This document shows positions 30,127 through 37,880 of a stretch of 64,000 bases of DNA, piece after piece (positions within the stretch are counted from its first letter, which is position 1; each line of letters begins with the position of its first letter). The translations under genes and the position numbers were made by a program. This DNA comes from Methanoculleus sp. MH98A. GTDB taxonomy: Archaea; Halobacteriota; Methanomicrobia; Methanomicrobiales; Methanoculleaceae. The notes beneath the pieces were generated by a model. The model was not told the origin of the DNA, ran no database searches, and worked only from the letters and a program-made list of their open reading frames with translations. The DNA lies in the NCBI RefSeq assembly GCF_000691865.1, contig NZ_JMIO01000002.1:1-64000 (forward strand), written 5' to 3'.

Positions 30127-30136
30127 GGTATTTATT
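30127..30136 (+). promoter_or_regulatory. TATA-like box for glnA
   Basis: AGGTATTTATTT precedes glnA, centred about 30 bases before the ATG at 30162, predicting a very short leader. I looked in the 100-base divergent region for the GGAA-N6-TTCC nitrogen operator known from methanogens and did not find a clear copy. Confidence 0.45.
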
Positions 30137-30161
30137 TCATCGGATAGAAGAAGACTTCCAC

Positions 30162-31490
30162 ATGTCCCGTGATGCCACTTCTGCAATGCTCGAGCGCATC
30201 GAACAGGATAACGTCAGATTCCTCCGTCTTCAATTTACCGACCTCCTGGGCATGCCCAAAAATGTCGCGATCCCGGTGAAGCAGGCCGAGAAGGCACTGA
30301 CCACCGGCATCGGGTTCGACGGGTCGTCGATCGAGGGGTTTGTCCGGATCGAGGAGTCCGATATGGTGCTCAAACCCGACCTCTCGACCTACACCCTCCT
30401 GCCATGGAGGTCCGGGGACTACGCGGAGGCGCGTTTCGTCTGCGATGTCTACAAGGCCAGCGGCAAACCGTTCGAAGGCGACCCGCGCTACGTGCTCCGG
30501 CGGGCGATGGAGGACGCCGCGAAGGACGGCTACGTCTTCAACACCGGCCCGGAACTGGAGTTCTTCCTCTTCCGGATGCACGAGGGGCGGCCGACCACGC
30601 AGTTCCAGGATGTCGGCGGCTACTTCGACCTCGCGCCGACCGATCTTGCGGAAGACGTCCGGCGCGAGATCATCCTCGCGCTCACCGAGATGGGGTTCGA
30701 GATCGAGGCGTCCCATCACGAGGTCGCCGAGAGCCAGCACGAGATCGACTTCAAGTACAGCGACGCGCTCCACACGGCCGACAACGTCATCTCCTTCAAG
30801 TTCGCCGCGAAGACGATTGCGCTGATGCGCGGCCTGCACGCGTCCTTCATGGCAAAGCCCATCTACGGCATCTGCGGGAGCGGGATGCACACCAACTGCT
30901 CGCTCGCGAAGAACGATAAGAACGCGTTCTACGACCCCGAAGCGCCGCTCCAACTCTCCAGGACCTGCATGCACTTCATCGGCGGGCTGCTCAAACACGC
31001 AAAGGCGATCACCCGGGTTGCGAACCCGACGGTCAACTCTTACAAACGGCTCGTCCCGGGCTATGAAGCGCCCTGCTACGTCAGCTGGAGCGCCGGCAAC
31101 CGTTCCGCCCTGGTCCGGGTTCCGTCGCCCCGCGGCAACAGCACCCGGGTCGAGTTCCGCAGCCCCGACCCGACCTGCAACCCCTACCTCGCCTTCGCCG
31201 CGATGCTCACCGCCGGGATGGAGGGCGTCCGGGAGAGGATCGAGCCGCCGGTAGGCGTCGATACAAATATCTACCATATGTCGATCGAGGAGCGGAAAGG
31301 CGCCGGGATCGAGACGCTGCCCGGAGACCTTTACGAGGCGAACCAGGCCCTGCTCGCCGACGATCTCATCTGCAGGGCGTTCGGCTCCCACGTCGTCGAG
31401 GCGCTCACGAGCGTTGCCGAAGCCGAGTGGGACGCCTACCGGACGGCTGTCCACCCCTGGGAACTCGACCGGTACCTGGCGACCTACTGA
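30162..31490 (+). CDS. glnA: Glutamine synthetase, type I
   Basis: This encodes 442 residues of type I glutamine synthetase, which makes glutamine from glutamate, ammonia and ATP. Signatures are present in order: GFDGSSIEGF near residue 50, the metal-binding GPELEFFLF, the histidine and glycine loop GICGSGMHTNCSLAK, the ATP-binding YVSWSAGNRSALVRVPS and RVEFRSPDPTCNPYLAFAAML. I see no adenylylation-site tyrosine motif of the enteric type. The ATG at 30162 fits the TATA box; the frame open further upstream is antisense to the amidotransferase gene. It is divergent from the glutamate synthase operon, completing the GS-GOGAT pair. Confidence 0.96.
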   Translation: MSRDATSAMLERIEQDNVRFLRLQFTDLLGMPKNVAIPVKQAEKALTTGIGFDGSSIEGFVRIEESDMVLKPDLSTYTLLPWRSGDYAEARFVCDVYKASGKPFEGDPRYVLRRAMEDAAKDGYVFNTGPELEFFLFRMHEGRPTTQFQDVGGYFDLAPTDLAEDVRREIILALTEMGFEIEASHHEVAESQHEIDFKYSDALHTADNVISFKFAAKTIALMRGLHASFMAKPIYGICGSGMHTNCSLAKNDKNAFYDPEAPLQLSRTCMHFIGGLLKHAKAITRVANPTVNSYKRLVPGYEAPCYVSWSAGNRSALVRVPSPRGNSTRVEFRSPDPTCNPYLAFAAMLTAGMEGVRERIEPPVGVDTNIYHMSIEERKGAGIETLPGDLYEANQALLADDLICRAFGSHVVEALTSVAEAEWDAYRTAVHPWELDRYLATY

Positions 31491-31494
31491 ACTC

Positions 31495-31502
31495 TTTTTT
31501 TT
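31495..31502 (+). terminator. Oligo-T terminator after glnA
   Basis: Eight consecutive T residues begin four bases after the glnA stop codon. This is the clearest oligo-T terminator of the window. Confidence 0.6.
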
Positions 31503-31572
31503 GGCGGATTGCTGCCGCCTCTTTGTGGTGTAAAAAAGCAGGGCTTCTATGATCTTTTCGGGCCGGCCGGCC

Positions 31573-31890
31573 TCAGCAGCACTGCTGTTTGCCGTCTTCC
31601 TCCCCCTCGAGGAGGAGCTTGCCGAAGAGCACCCGCTCGATCGTCGCGGCCACGTACTTCATCCGCTGAGCCGTCTCCATGTCCTCGTAGCGGTGGATGT
31701 CGGCGTAGACCTGCAGGCGGACGAGGCCGAACCGGAGGCGGTCGAGATCGTCGTCCCCGAGTTCCGAGGCCTCGCGGTAGATGGGCTCGAGCAGGAAGGG
31801 GAACTCCTCGAACTCTTCGAGCGCCTCGACGACCCGCGCGAAGACCGGGAGGCCCTCCCCCCGGCCGGCAAGAATCCTCGAGTAATCCAT
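31573..31890 (-). CDS. Small protein with Cys-Cys tail, coupled to mrp
   Basis: This 105-residue, mostly helical and acidic protein is of unknown function. It carries no cysteine except the last two residues (KQQCC), an arrangement suggestive of metal or iron-sulfur cluster handover, though that is speculation. Its ATG at 31890 lies one base after the stop of the Mrp/NBP35 gene, so the two are co-translated. A small helical protein in this position is a plausible partner or adaptor of the Mrp carrier. I do not recognise the family. Confidence 0.7.
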   Translation of the reverse strand: MDYSRILAGRGEGLPVFARVVEALEEFEEFPFLLEPIYREASELGDDDLDRLRFGLVRLQVYADIHRYEDMETAQRMKYVAATIERVLFGKLLLEGEEDGKQQCC

Positions 31891-31891
31891 A

Positions 31892-32794
31892 TTACTCCTC
31901 GATCTGGTCTACCAGAGCCTGCATGATGGCGTCGAAACTCTTCCAGGTCGGGCTCTCTTCGGCTTTGGCCTTGCGGATGATGAACGGCCTTCCTTCGTCC
32001 GCTGCCTTGCGCATCTCCGGATCGAGCGGAATGGAGCCGAGGAAGGGCACCCCGAGTTGCTCCGCCTCTTTCTTGCCGCCGCCCCTGCCGAAGATATCGA
32101 TCTCCTCCTTGCAGTGGGGGCAGATGAAGCCGCTCATGTTCTCGACGATCCCGAGCACCCGGAGTTCGAGTTTCTTGATGAACTCGGCCGCTTTGCTCGA
32201 GTCGAGGACCGCGACGTCCTGCGGGGTGGTGACGATGACCGCGCCTGCGATGTTCGGGGCGAGCTGGGCGACGGTGAGCGCCTCGTCGCCGGTGCCGGGC
32301 GGAAGGTCGACGATCAGGTAGTCGAGATCGCCCCAGTTGACGTCCTCGAGGAACTGCCGGATGACCGTCATCTTCATCGGTCCGCGCCAGATCACGGGAG
32401 TGTTGCGCTCCGGGAGGAGGAACGCCATGGAGATGACCGCGAGGTTGCCGGTGATCTTGACCGGTTCGATGATCTTCCCGTCGTAGGACTGGAGGCGGGC
32501 TTCCTCGATCCCGAGCATCTTCGGGATGTCCGGGCCGTGGATGTCGAGGTCGATGAGTCCCGTATTAAAGCCGCGGTTGGCGAGGGCGTAGGCGAGGTTT
32601 GCCGAGACCGTGCTCTTCCCGACGCCGCCTTTCCCCGAGAGGACGAGGACGACGTGCTTGACGCTGACATCGGCCTTCGGTGGGAGGCCCTTCGGGGCAT
32701 CCGCATTTCTCGGGTCGTCGCATTTGGTTGCAGACGGGCAGCTCGCGCAGTTCCCGGTGCAGGTTTCCTTATTGGGTTCGTTCGTCTGAGTCAT
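31892..32794 (-). CDS. Mrp/NBP35-family iron-sulfur cluster carrier ATPase
   Basis: The 300-residue protein has a deviant Walker A (LSGKGGVGKST at about residue 53), DLDIHGPDIPK and DLPPGTGDEAL, all typical of ApbC/Mrp/NBP35 P-loop ATPases that transfer [4Fe-4S] clusters to apoproteins. The conserved CPHC pair that holds the bridging cluster is present (SGFICPHCKEE). An N-terminal cysteine cluster (CTGNCASCPSATKC) resembles the extra site of NBP35. The ATG at 32794 has GAGGA eight bases upstream. The promoter carries a perfect palindrome. In a methanogen rich in iron-sulfur enzymes this is a central housekeeping factor. Confidence 0.93.
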   Translation of the reverse strand: MTQTNEPNKETCTGNCASCPSATKCDDPRNADAPKGLPPKADVSVKHVVLVLSGKGGVGKSTVSANLAYALANRGFNTGLIDLDIHGPDIPKMLGIEEARLQSYDGKIIEPVKITGNLAVISMAFLLPERNTPVIWRGPMKMTVIRQFLEDVNWGDLDYLIVDLPPGTGDEALTVAQLAPNIAGAVIVTTPQDVAVLDSSKAAEFIKKLELRVLGIVENMSGFICPHCKEEIDIFGRGGGKKEAEQLGVPFLGSIPLDPEMRKAADEGRPFIIRKAKAEESPTWKSFDAIMQALVDQIEE

Positions 32795-32818
32795 AGCAAG
32801 TATCCTCTGCGGTATAGT

Positions 32819-32836
32819 ATCCTTCTAGAGAAGGAT
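32819..32836. promoter_or_regulatory. Perfect 18-bp palindrome at the mrp promoter
   Basis: ATCCTTCT-ag-AGAAGGAT is fully self-complementary. It lies just downstream of the TATA box on the minus strand, over the expected transcription start. This is the classic place for a repressor operator. The gene controlled makes an iron-sulfur carrier, so an iron- or cluster-responsive regulator is possible, but nothing in the sequence identifies it. Confidence 0.55.
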
Positions 32837-32845
32837 CTAAAGCTA

Positions 32846-32856
32846 CTATATATTAA
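32846..32856 (-). promoter_or_regulatory. TATA box for mrp
   Basis: On the minus strand the sequence reads TTAATATATAG, an excellent archaeal TATA box. The predicted start site is near 32825, giving a leader of about 30 bases that begins inside the 18-bp palindrome. Confidence 0.6.
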
Positions 32857-32880
32857 CGACAATTGCAACAAAAAGGTATA

Positions 32881-33244
32881 GGTGGTAGCACGTAACCCTG
32901 TTCTGCCCCCGGCGCACCTTTTCGGACACAGGGTCACCCCTGCCGGCGGGGATAGAGAGGGTCGACCGTGCCGTTGCCTTTGAGTGATGGTTCGAGATCG
33001 CCGCTCTCGAGGGCGTTCCTGCCGTTTTTTAAGATGTTGACGAGTAAGCTCGGTCTTTCACTGTTACGGTGTCTTTTTCGCTCGTATCCTGCGGAACTGT
33101 CTACCCTCGTGCATATCCGGCTGATATTGTTTCCTGGCGCCCGGGTATGACGTGATGTCTTTTCTTTTAAGGGGAAGTTAATCATTTTCTTCGTCCCGCA
33201 GTCTTATTACCCAAAACGAGGTCATATGGACATGGTGACAACCT
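32881..33244. other. Intergenic region before the AOR gene, with a possible gene remnant
   Basis: About 360 bases lack a gene I can support. A minus-strand frame at 32934-33185 has a patch (LVNILKNGRNALESGDLEPSLKGNGTVDPLYPRRQG) that reads more like real protein than its surroundings, but no start or context supports it; it may be a relic of a deleted gene. AT-rich sequence near 33165-33185 could serve as promoter for the AOR gene. Confidence 0.35.
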
Positions 33245-35047
33245 ATGAACGGCTATGCAGGAAAGATCCTCCACGTCGATCTCGCGAGAGAACAGACAGC
33301 GGAGGAGCCGTTTCCCGAAGAGTGGATGCGGGCGTACATCGGCGGGAGGGGGCTTGGGGTTCGCATCATCGGGGACCTGGTGAACCCGGGCAGCGATCCT
33401 CTCGGCGCTGAGAACGTGCTGGTCTTCGCCACCGGGCCGGTTGCGGGGAGCGGTCTTCCCCTGGGATCCCGGTACGATGTCGTCACGAAGTCTCCGCTGA
33501 CCGGGACGATGACCAGCGCGAACTCCGGCGGGAAGTTCGGCACCGGCATGAAACGTGCGGGCTACGATGCGGTGGTGATCCGGGGTCGGGCACAGAGGCC
33601 CGTCTACCTCCTCCTCGACGACGGGCATGCGGAGGTCAGGGACGCTTCGGAGCTGTGGGGCATGACGACGAGCGAGACGGCCGCGGCCATAGGGGAGGAT
33701 CTTGGCGATCCCGGTGTGAGCGTGGCCTGCATCGGCCCCGCGGGCGAGCACCTCGTCCGGATAGCCGGCGTCATCAACGAGACCTCGCGGGCCGCAGGGC
33801 GCGGGGGTGTCGGCGCCGTGATGGGATCGAAGAACCTGAAAGCCGTCGTCGCCCGGGGGAGCGGCCGGATCACCGTTGCCGACCGCGACCGGTTCCTTGC
33901 CCTTAAATCAGAGATCGCCGAAAAGATCCGGGAGAATGCCATCTCGGGCGGCGGGCTGCCCCGGTTCGGGACGGCGGTCCTCGTGAACGTCATCAACGAG
34001 AACTACATCCTCCCGACCCGGAACTTCCAGACCGCACACTTCCCTGCCGCGGAGAACGTCTCGGGGGAGCGGATGGCCGATACCATCCTCGCCGGAAAGA
34101 TGGGATGCCAGGGCTGCATCATCCAGTGCGGCCGCGAGGTTGAGGTCGGGGGGAAGCGGACGGCAGGTCCTGAGTACGAGACGATCTGGGCGTTCGGCCC
34201 CGATTGCGGGATCGATGACCTTGCGGCCATTGTGGAGGCGAACAATCTCTGCAACGACCTCGGCCTCGATACGATCTCCGCCGGGTCGACGATCGCCTGC
34301 GCCATGGAGCTCTCGGAGAAGGGCTACATCGACGAAGAAGTCCGGTTCGGCGACGCAGAGCGGATGGTCGACCTCGTCCACCGGATCGGCTACCGCGACG
34401 GCATCGGCGACGAACTCGCCGAAGGATCCTTCCGCTTCGCAAGGCGTCACGGGCACCCCGAACTCTCCATGAGCGTCAAGCGGCAGGAACTCCCTGCCTA
34501 CGATCCCCGGGGGCTGCAGGGGCACGGTCTTGCCTACGCCACCTCGGTCCGGGGCGGCGACCATGTCTACGCCTACCTGATCGCCCCCGAAGTGCTCGGG
34601 TCGCCGGAGAAACTCGACCCCTACTCGAGCGAGGGGAAAGCCGCCTGGACGAAGACGTTCCAGGACCTCACTGCCTTCATCGACTCATCGGGAAGCTGTC
34701 TCTTCACCTCGTTCCCGCTCGGGGCGGCAGACTACGGCGCGATGGTCTCGGCGGTCACCGGCTACGAGATCGATGCCGGCGAAGTGCTCCGGATCGGCGA
34801 GCGGATCTGGAACCTGCAGAAGGTCTTCAACATAAGAGCCGGGTGCACCCGGGAGGACGACACCCTGCCGCCGCGTCTCCTCCGGGAACCGCTCACCGAA
34901 GGCGCCCCGAAAGGCCGGGTCTGGGAGCGGGAGCCTCTTCTCGACGAGTACTACCGGGTCCGGGGATGGGACCGGGAAGGCCGTCCCACACCGGAGAAAC
35001 TCCGCGACCTCGGGATCGGCGAGGAGGAGGCGGTGACCGCGCCGTGA
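33245..35047 (+). CDS. Aldehyde ferredoxin oxidoreductase family protein
   Basis: The 600-residue protein matches tungsten-bispterin aldehyde ferredoxin oxidoreductases. The N-terminus GYAGKILHVDLA, the IGGRGLGVRI and SGRYD-like segments, and ARGSGRI are typical of the family. The [4Fe-4S] ligands CQGCIIQC lie near residue 285, with a further Cys in DSSGSCLFTSFP near residue 483. The enzyme oxidises aldehydes to acids and reduces ferredoxin, using a tungsten cofactor in the cytoplasm. The physiological aldehyde is unknown. The ATG at 33245 is preceded by GGTGA. It stands alone, convergent with trmO. Confidence 0.92.
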   Translation: MNGYAGKILHVDLAREQTAEEPFPEEWMRAYIGGRGLGVRIIGDLVNPGSDPLGAENVLVFATGPVAGSGLPLGSRYDVVTKSPLTGTMTSANSGGKFGTGMKRAGYDAVVIRGRAQRPVYLLLDDGHAEVRDASELWGMTTSETAAAIGEDLGDPGVSVACIGPAGEHLVRIAGVINETSRAAGRGGVGAVMGSKNLKAVVARGSGRITVADRDRFLALKSEIAEKIRENAISGGGLPRFGTAVLVNVINENYILPTRNFQTAHFPAAENVSGERMADTILAGKMGCQGCIIQCGREVEVGGKRTAGPEYETIWAFGPDCGIDDLAAIVEANNLCNDLGLDTISAGSTIACAMELSEKGYIDEEVRFGDAERMVDLVHRIGYRDGIGDELAEGSFRFARRHGHPELSMSVKRQELPAYDPRGLQGHGLAYATSVRGGDHVYAYLIAPEVLGSPEKLDPYSSEGKAAWTKTFQDLTAFIDSSGSCLFTSFPLGAADYGAMVSAVTGYEIDAGEVLRIGERIWNLQKVFNIRAGCTREDDTLPPRLLREPLTEGAPKGRVWEREPLLDEYYRVRGWDREGRPTPEKLRDLGIGEEEAVTAP

Positions 35048-35053
35048 CCGCCC

Positions 35054-35491
35054 CTACCTTTTGATGTGCCACCCGCCCGTCGCTTCGGGGATACAGTCGA
35101 TCTCCGGGGAGTAGGGTTTGATGTCCAGCACCGGGGTCCCGTCCAGGGCGTCGAGACCCCTGACCACCAGGACGTTGCCCTCCCGCCCGACAAGATCGAC
35201 GATCCCGAGGCCGATCGGGTTCGGCCGGGCGGGCGAGCGGGTGGAAAAGACCCCCCTCTCCCGGGTTTCGCCCGGCGGTTTCGCGAAGAGAAGCCCGCGC
35301 TCCGCCCGGTCGAGCCAGTAGAGCACGATGAGGTGGCTGCTCCGCTCCACGCCTTCGAGCCCCGGGACGTAGGCGTCGAGGACATGGATCTCCGCGACGA
35401 CATCCACGAGGCGCCCCTGCCGGGGGGCGTCGCCCCGCTCCCGGTAGGGCGACCGGACGACGCCGATGGGGATGCACTCCAGCGCAGCCAT
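35054..35491 (-). CDS. trmO: tRNA (N6-threonylcarbamoyladenosine37-N6)-methyltransferase TrmO
   Basis: This 145-residue protein has the TrmO/YaeB beta-barrel signature: CIPIGVVRSPYRERGDAPRQG at the N-terminus and the conserved RSPARPNPIGLGIVDLVGREGNVLVVRGLDALDGTPVLDIKPY block. TrmO methylates t6A37 of certain tRNAs using SAM. It is short, so it consists of the core domain only. The ATG at 35491 follows GGGAGG. The gene lies five bases downstream of the RNase HI gene on the same strand, so they form a pair. Confidence 0.9.
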   Translation of the reverse strand: MAALECIPIGVVRSPYRERGDAPRQGRLVDVVAEIHVLDAYVPGLEGVERSSHLIVLYWLDRAERGLLFAKPPGETRERGVFSTRSPARPNPIGLGIVDLVGREGNVLVVRGLDALDGTPVLDIKPYSPEIDCIPEATGGWHIKR

Positions 35492-35495
35492 GCCG

Positions 35496-35924
35496 CTATC
35501 GCCTCCCCCGTCTCTTTGCATCGAGCGTCTCGTTGCAGAGGCGGTCCGCGACCTGGATGCAGGGGTGCTCCCGCGGGACGCTCTCGAACCCGACCTCCGC
35601 GAAATGACGCATCCGCCGCCGCACTTCCTCTGCAAGATCGGCGAGATGCTCTTTGGTGATGCGGTACCGTCCGGTGAGCTGGCGCACGACCAGTTCCGAA
35701 TCCGACCTGACCTCGAGCCTGTCCCGGGTGAACTCCCGTGCGGCGTCAAGACCGTTGATGACGGCATGATACTCGGCCACGTTGTTGGTCGCGGTTCCGA
35801 TGTAGCCGGAACGGCCGGCCACGACGGAGCCGTCCCGCACGATCACGTATGCCCAGGCGGCTTCTCCGGGATTACCCCGTGAAGCGCCGTCGGTATACAG
35901 CGTCACCTCATCGGTTTTTGTCAC
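35496..35924 (-). CDS. rnhA: Ribonuclease HI
   Basis: The 142-residue protein carries the four acidic catalytic residues of type I RNase H: Asp in LYTDGASRGNPG (about residue 12), Glu in NNVAEYHAV, Asp in VRSDSELVV and Asp in VADRLCNE. It degrades RNA in RNA-DNA hybrids. It lacks the N-terminal hybrid-binding domain found in some homologues. Translation starts at GTG 35924, seven bases after a GGAGGGG ribosome-binding site. It is followed closely by trmO. The upstream neighbour, a phosphoribosyltransferase gene, is divergent. Confidence 0.93.
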   Translation of the reverse strand: MTKTDEVTLYTDGASRGNPGEAAWAYVIVRDGSVVAGRSGYIGTATNNVAEYHAVINGLDAAREFTRDRLEVRSDSELVVRQLTGRYRITKEHLADLAEEVRRRMRHFAEVGFESVPREHPCIQVADRLCNETLDAKRRGRR

Positions 35925-36064
35925 CGACGTCCCCTCCGGTCTGTCTCTCTCCAGATCATCTCTGGGTTGATCATCGATCTTTTGGGAGTTATTGGTATCG
36001 TTCCCCGGAGCAGGCGGCCCGCCACCGCAAAAAGTTAATATCCCGGCGCAGTAAAGGCGGGCCC

Positions 36065-36769
36065 ATGCTGGATTCGGGCCGGATCATTGAGGACAGAACG
36101 ATGCGCGACAGGTTGAGCGTTTTTGAGAACCGGACCGATGCCGGGAGGCAACTCGCGGCGCCCCTCTCGTCCCTGGAGATGGCCGCCGAACCGGTGATCT
36201 GCGCCATCCCTGCCGGAGGAGTGCCGCCGGGGCTTGAGGTGGCGCGGGCCTTGAAGGCCCCGCTCCGGATGGCGGTGGTGCGGAAGGTGCAGGTTCCCTG
36301 GGACCCGGAAGCCGGGTTCGGTGCCGTGACCTGGAACGGGCGAGTCTTTTTGAATCAGCCCCTCATGAATGCTCTCGATCTCTCGGAAGCCGAAGTGAAC
36401 GCCGCCATTGCAAAGGCTAAAAAGAACGTGGAAGAACGAATAGCGAAGTTCGCCGGCGGCCGGGAGGAGCCGGGGATCAGGGACCAGACCGCGATCCTGA
36501 TCGACGACGGCCTCGCAACCGGGTATACGATGTTCGCCGCAATCGAGGCTGCCCGGGCCGGGTCTCCCCATGAGATCATCGTGGCGGTTCCCACCGGGTC
36601 GCTCCACGCCGTCAACTTCATAGCCCGGAAGGCGGATTTCGTCGTCTGCTTAAACGTCAGAACCAGCCGCACCTTCGCGGTGGCGCAGGCATACGAGCGG
36701 TGGCACGACGTCACCGACCAGGAGGTGCAGGAACTGCTGATCCAGGCCCGGGACATGGGACTCTTATGA
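36065..36769 (+). CDS. Phosphoribosyltransferase family protein
   Basis: The 234-residue protein contains a type I PRTase fold. The PRPP-binding signature is AILIDDGLATGYTM near residue 142, preceded by the N-terminal loop ICAIPAGGVPPGLEVARAL and a central KVQVPWDPEAGFGAV segment. Small proteins of this kind are annotated only as PRTase family; the base or substrate is not predictable, and some act in regulation. A TATA-like GTTAATAT at 36034-36041 sits about 25 bases before the ATG, implying a leaderless transcript, which is why I reject the longer open frame upstream. Confidence 0.82.
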   Translation: MLDSGRIIEDRTMRDRLSVFENRTDAGRQLAAPLSSLEMAAEPVICAIPAGGVPPGLEVARALKAPLRMAVVRKVQVPWDPEAGFGAVTWNGRVFLNQPLMNALDLSEAEVNAAIAKAKKNVEERIAKFAGGREEPGIRDQTAILIDDGLATGYTMFAAIEAARAGSPHEIIVAVPTGSLHAVNFIARKADFVVCLNVRTSRTFAVAQAYERWHDVTDQEVQELLIQARDMGLL

Positions 36770-36851
36770 TACGGGAGGGCGTTCGCCGCCCGGCATCCGG
36801 GGCGCTCGAGTTCCGCAACCTTTTTTATTACCCCGCGCCGAGAGGCCCTGT

Positions 36852-37319
36852 ATGACCTCCGGCATTGCAAACCTGTTCGTCTCCCTCCGTTCGGCGGAGC
36901 TTCCCATCTGGAGCACCTGCGACGGCCCCGATCTCTCGCCGGAGCTGAGGATCCGCGGTCTAACGGATGAGATGCTGTCGATGGCGGTCTTTGCGCTGAA
37001 CCCCTTCGAACCCGGGTGCTCCTTTACGACCTGGATCATCTGGAATCTCTCGCCGTCACCCCTGCTCCCGGAGGGCATCCCGCCGCAGGATGTCGTGACG
37101 GCTCCGGTGAATGCCGTCCAGGGGACGAACGACTACGGGAGCATCGGGTGGCGCGGCCCCTGTCCTCCTCCGGGCGAGACGCACCGCTGCCTCTTCAAGG
37201 TCTACGGGCTCGATGCCATGCTCGATCTCGCGCCCGGCGCAGGCAAGCACGACGTCATCAATGCGATGCGGGGCCACGTCCTCGGGTTCGGCGAGACCGT
37301 CGCCATGTACTCCCGGTGA
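36852..37319 (+). CDS. YbhB/YbcL (PEBP/RKIP-like) family protein, copy 1
   Basis: The 155-residue protein has the bacterial/archaeal PEBP pattern: TTWIIWNLSP in the first half, the hallmark AVQGTNDYGSIGWRGPCPPPGETHRCLFKVYGLD and a C-terminal helix (MRGHVLGFGETVAMY). PEBP proteins have a phospholipid- or anion-binding pocket; their role in archaea is unknown. An oligo-T and TTATT stretch just upstream could act as terminator and TATA element. A second, diverged copy follows immediately. This one has lost some usual first-strand residues (the SPxL segment reads DLSPELRI). Confidence 0.85.
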   Translation: MTSGIANLFVSLRSAELPIWSTCDGPDLSPELRIRGLTDEMLSMAVFALNPFEPGCSFTTWIIWNLSPSPLLPEGIPPQDVVTAPVNAVQGTNDYGSIGWRGPCPPPGETHRCLFKVYGLDAMLDLAPGAGKHDVINAMRGHVLGFGETVAMYSR

Positions 37320-37376
37320 CCGCACGCACCATTTTTATACCATGGTTTTCGAAGGTGGGTGTCGACGGAGCCTGGC

Positions 37377-37835
37377 ATGACGCAAAAACTGGTAGTAAAC
37401 CTGGATTTCGAAGAGTTCCCCGAGGAATACACCTGCAGGGGAGCGAACCGGTCGCCCCCTATCCGGGTCGAAGGGATTCTCCCGAACATCAAGTCGCTCG
37501 CGGTCCTTGCGACGACGAGCCCCGAGGAAGGGCCGTCAAAGGTGGCGTGGGTTCTCTGGAACCTTCCTGCCGTTCCCCTGATTCCCGAAGGGTTCCCGGA
37601 AGGGGAGGTGGTGGAGTCGCCGCTCCATGCCGTGCAGGGCACGAATGATTTCGGCACCCCCGGTTACCGGGGGCCCTGCCCGGAGGCCGGAAGGGCCGAA
37701 GCCTACCTCTTCCGGGTCTACGCGCTCGACGTCGATCTTGCGCTCGCGCCCGGGGCGACCTGGGAGGAGATGGTCCGTGCGATGGACGGGTCGATGAACC
37801 AGTCCGGGGAGGCTGTAGTCTTCGCCATGGGATAG
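37377..37835 (+). CDS. YbhB/YbcL (PEBP/RKIP-like) family protein, copy 2
   Basis: The 152-residue protein has the same fold as its neighbour: EYTCRGANRSPPIRV near residue 18, KVAWVLWNLPAVPLIPEGFP, AVQGTNDFGTPGYRGPCPEAGRAEAYLFRVYALD and a C-terminal helix. It is closer to the family consensus than copy 1. The ATG at 37377 has GGAG seven bases upstream and a TATA-like ATTTTTATAC at 37331-37340, so it may have its own promoter. The two copies probably arose by duplication, and the low identity outside the motifs suggests it is old. Confidence 0.87.
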   Translation: MTQKLVVNLDFEEFPEEYTCRGANRSPPIRVEGILPNIKSLAVLATTSPEEGPSKVAWVLWNLPAVPLIPEGFPEGEVVESPLHAVQGTNDFGTPGYRGPCPEAGRAEAYLFRVYALDVDLALAPGATWEEMVRAMDGSMNQSGEAVVFAMG

Positions 37836-37880
37836 GGGGCCGAACGTGCGGCCTGCACCAAAAAGAGGGTGCCGGCCCCC
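37835..37880. terminator. Bidirectional stem between convergent genes
   Basis: GGGGGCCG (37835-37842) pairs with CGGCCCCC (37873-37880) across a 30-base loop that contains an A5 run. It spans exactly the space between the stop codons of the PEBP-like and CBS genes and may stabilise or terminate both transcripts. Confidence 0.4.

Noticed and set aside
30060-30161. NrpR-type nitrogen operator between glnA and the glutamate synthase operon
   Set aside because: No GGAA-N6-TTCC or close variant was found; TTCTAGAA at 30092-30099 is only 8 bp.
32934-33185. 83-codon minus-strand gene before the AOR gene
   Set aside because: Only part of it looks like protein, it has no ribosome-binding site or partner, and I recognise no family. 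Kept only as a possible remnant.
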